DNA of 64,000 nucleotides. It comes from Bactrocera neohumeralis (lineage: Eukaryota > Arthropoda > Insecta > Diptera > Tephritidae). The stretch spans positions 53,041,237 to 53,105,236 of the forward strand of contig NC_065923.1 in the NCBI RefSeq assembly GCF_024586455.1. The letters are read 5' to 3'. The position numbers and the translations under genes are program-made. Below are positions 60,753 through 64,000 of this stretch, in pieces (within the stretch, counting starts at the first letter, position 1; every line of letters starts with the position of its first letter). Under the pieces are notes generated by a model, which saw only the letters and a list, made by a program, of their open reading frames with translations, made no database searches and was not told where the DNA came from.

Positions 60753-63700
60753 GTGAGCATTTTTTTCAATAGCCGTATGACAAATATTATACTATAAGTA
60801 AGTGTGTGAAAAATATAATATAACGAAATATTTAAAACACTAAAACACTACTCAGCCTTGTGAAATTTTATAAGCTTTCGCGTGTGTCTAAAAGTAAAAA
60901 ACAGTGATAGTTTCGTTCAGACGATACATTTGAAGGCGCTTTCTCAGACTCTATCCTCCAATGAGTGTAAGTTTGCAGAGCCCCGATTTGCTTGAGGCGC
61001 ATAATGTTTCTAAAATATGTTAGTGCGAGTGAAAATCTGTTTCGAAAGACAAATCCATAGCGATAAACGGGAATGAGTTTAGTGGTCCAGAGCCCGAATA
61101 TAACCCATTGGAGGTTCGAAGGACAATCACTTTTGCTATGGTTTAGCTATACCGCTAAAGTTTGGCCATATATACATACATACGTATAGTATGTACTTAT
61201 GTCTTCAAAAAACATGTGGACTAAAAAAATCTCTTTCGAATTTCGGAATACCCGCTATAATTTACTATGTGTATGTTAACCGCTTTAAATCACAGAATGG
61301 GCAAGACACACCCTTCGAAATTTCTTTAAAACTGATGGCCTCATGTAATATAAATGATCGCCTCATTCAAATAATCACTAACACATATATACATATTTTA
61401 TTTGAAAGTCACTAAATACTTGTGAAGGTCTATTTTCAAAAATAAATCAATTAAAATAAATAGTTCATTATATATGTATATGCATACATGAGCTACCTAT
61501 GCAATATACAAGTATATATACCACTAAAGGTATATACATACATTCATTTGTATGAATAATTCCGGAGAATGAGGTATATAGTATATACTATATACATATA
61601 TTTAAGATAACCGACGTATTTGGAATATTTACTGATATGTACAAAAATTTGGCAAAGTCAATATGTCAAACGAAAATGACTAGAAAATTCGGTGCGATCA
61701 TTTAATCAAATGTTCTATATACCTACATATATACCCACCTACACAGTTCTTACAAATATGAAAGAATCTCTCACCCAAATCACACATGGTGGTCTGATAA
61801 CGAACCTCCACAGAGGGTATACTCATAAATTATTGTTTTATTTGCCCACTGATTATCGCATCATTATCACAAGATATTTTTTACAACCACAAAAACAATA
61901 AAGTACATTCTAATCACTATAACCGCTATTAGTGTATGTCAATTGAATATGAGAGTGGCGGGCTAAATAATCCCGTTAGCTGAAAACTTCAGTAATTTCG
62001 TTAGACGTTTCGGAGAGCGCCTTAATTGAGCCAATTAGCAGTAAAAAGCTGCTAATTAAGTCAAAACTTTCAGTTTTATATAAATGTTGGAGCTTTCTAC
62101 AAAATAATTTGCGCATGTAAATTATGATTTCTTAATTGAGTCAATTAACCTTCAGAAATTACTAATTGACTAAATAAAGATTTGAACTTTTCTCAAATCT
62201 TCAGTTATATTTATAAAAGACTTTTCTTCAATTAAGGAGTTACATGGGTTTTCTCGTGTAAAAAACAGCCTTTTCCAACAATTTTTTTCTCATACAAAAA
62301 ATGAAATATTTTATTAGAATTTTTATTGTTACAAACATACACTATTAACAAAAAAATTCTGAAATTTTTGGAAAAAATATTTTAAACTCGGCAATTGCGT
62401 CACTATTTCCGGCAACTCTTCGGAAAAAAGATGGGACCGCGTTTTCAGGATAACTACTTACAGGATTATCTAAAGTGAAAAAATACATGTTTTAGTTAAA
62501 ACCTTAACTTAGAACTTGGACGAAGGAATAAAAAACTGAAAATTGGATTTTCGGCAGACATTTTTACACATTTTTTTTTCAAAAATGGTTGTAATCGAAA
62601 AAAAACTTTGTTCAAGTCTTTAACAATTGTATCTCAATTTCTGTTTAGAGAAAATTCTCAAATTTGTTGGCAAATATTTTCAGTACCTTATATTCTTGTC
62701 TAATCTATTTAAATATTTTCCGAATTTTGCCGGTATTTATTATGAAGCAATCTAGGCACAAAGTTCAAGGTCAAACTTCGCTGAGTGAATTTTGAAGGGC
62801 ATTATAATTTCGCAGCAAACGTTCTTATATAATATATCACTTATCTATAGTAAGCTGTCAAATAATAGTATTGTCATACTCACAACAACAACAAATTATC
62901 GCATCGCAAAGATAAACCTTGGGTGGTAATGACATACATACATATGTTTTACATGTGTACCTATAATAAATTGTTATTGCACCTATTTCCGCGCAATAAA
63001 TGGCGAATGAAAAAATGTGAAACTGCAAAACAAAAAATAATTGTTGTTATTATAGTCAGAAAACTCCGCATAAAGCAAATAACAAAGACAGTGATAATAA
63101 TCGCAATCGGCAGATGTGAAACAGCGCAGAAATCCCTAATTCTGCTGGCACACTTGCAAAAAATATATGAAAATATATACTTATGTACATAAGTGTAAAA
63201 ACTAAATAACCTTCATACATATATGTATGTATAAATATACAAATAAGTATGTACTTGTCAGAAGTATGCTTAACTAAGCATGTGAGCGCTAGTAGCTAGC
63301 AAGTTGATAAGCAAAAGCGAAATGGAAAGTGCTAAATGAAGCAGAATGACATTAAATAGCAACAACAAACAACAACAGCAAATATTGTATGAATTAAATA
63401 AGTAAAACTAACTGTAAATATATACATATATGTATATATGTATATGCATGCTTTGCACGCCCACTAAATCGCTTGTTGAGCTTTTAAAAGCGCACCCGAG
63501 CAAAGTCAATGAGCATTTAGCGAATTTCCGCTGATTCCTACAACTTTGGACGCATTAACCCAATTTACTTGGCATTAACCAGTCGTGAATTAATTTCCAA
63601 CAAAATGATGAATGCGCACGATTTCGATTTTTGCGAAGTCACTTGTTTGTTTTCGAGCCGCCTAACTGACTGCTGAGCGTCTGAGGGCCTGTCTAGAAAT

Positions 63701-64000
63701 TGTTGTAAAGTTTGAAGGTCTCAAAGCCATCAATTATAGCTTTCTGACAAGTGTATTAAGTGTGACTAACTCCACTGATTCTTAACATTAAGTTATCAAC
63801 ATACTTATAATTAAAATAATTAAGTAGCAACTACTTCCAATGTACCTCGTATTGCTGAAAGCTTTATAAGTGTGTTAAAATTGGGTTATCTTAGCCCTAA
63901 GTGGATCCTTCAGTCAGCCTTTTAACTTTTAATCACTTGTATGCAAGTAAATTAAATGACAAAAAATTTTATGCAAAATAATTTCTTTTATCTTGTTTTG
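60753..64000 (+). other. Probable intron or intergenic DNA to the window end
   Basis: No further convincing exon. Contains ACATATGTATG-type tracts (61160-61195, 61470-61500, 62930-62950, 63420-63450). A small hairpin near 62033-62064 is formed by AATTAGCAG and CTGCTAATT. TTAATTGAGYCAATTA words occur near 62020 and 62140. Confidence 0.4.

Noticed and set aside
62033..62064. Hairpin AATTAGCAG...CTGCTAATT as a possible terminator or small RNA
   Set aside because: Nine-base arms in AT-rich DNA are expected by chance in a window this size, and eukaryotic genes do not use such terminators.

Overview
The window looks like AT-rich nuclear DNA of a higher fly, most likely a tephritid fruit fly. The reasons are short GT-AG introns, fly-like versions of two conserved animal genes, and very many palindromic ACATACATATGTATGT-type tracts. 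There is also a dense mix of mariner, non-LTR and small inverted-repeat elements, plus dispersed repeats carrying GACGGACGGAC tracts. The species assignment is inference. I see no CRISPR array, tRNA, rRNA or bacterial-type operon.

Two complete protein-coding genes are supported, lying head to head. On the minus strand, a six-exon gene (CDS 4395-7115) encodes a 403-residue WBP2-type protein: an N-terminal GRAM domain and a Pro/Tyr-rich tail with seven PPxY motifs, expected to bind WW-domain partners of the Hippo pathway. On the plus strand, a seven-exon gene (CDS 9790-18745) encodes a 910-residue ecto-NOX (ENOX1/2) homologue: a low-complexity N-terminus, an RRM, coiled coils, a long acidic insert and the conserved C-terminal domain. 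The 2.7 kb between the two start codons must hold both promoters. It also holds a diverged direct repeat of about 100 bp.

From 19 kb on, the window is mainly transposon debris within intergenic or long-intron DNA. Two copies of one DD34D mariner are present: a 1300 bp copy (21547-22846) with three ORF lesions, and a 931 bp internal-deletion derivative (46803-47733). Older mariner-family remnants lie at about 605-1170, 15110-15700, 20925-21440, 27045-27530, 36040-36595 and 49140-50015. Non-LTR retrotransposon 3' remnants lie at 1440-2170, 20700-20920, 28880-29240, 33000-33660, 41200-41765 and 53300-53650. Small inverted-repeat elements include two copies of one 146-147 bp MITE, a 722 bp TA-flanked element and a 352 bp pogo-like element. 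Two dispersed repeat families (A and B) recur on both strands.

Traces of further host genes on the plus strand are weaker. They comprise a GC-rich promoter and spliced leader near 25.85-26.55 kb, and a terminal coding exon with poly(A) signals at 39577-39687. A start exon plus a 36 nt exon at 59693-60752 would begin a protein with a signal-peptide-like N-terminus and continue beyond the window. I cannot name these genes. No undescribed system is demonstrated; the best leads are the partial genes and the uncatalogued inverted-repeat elements.
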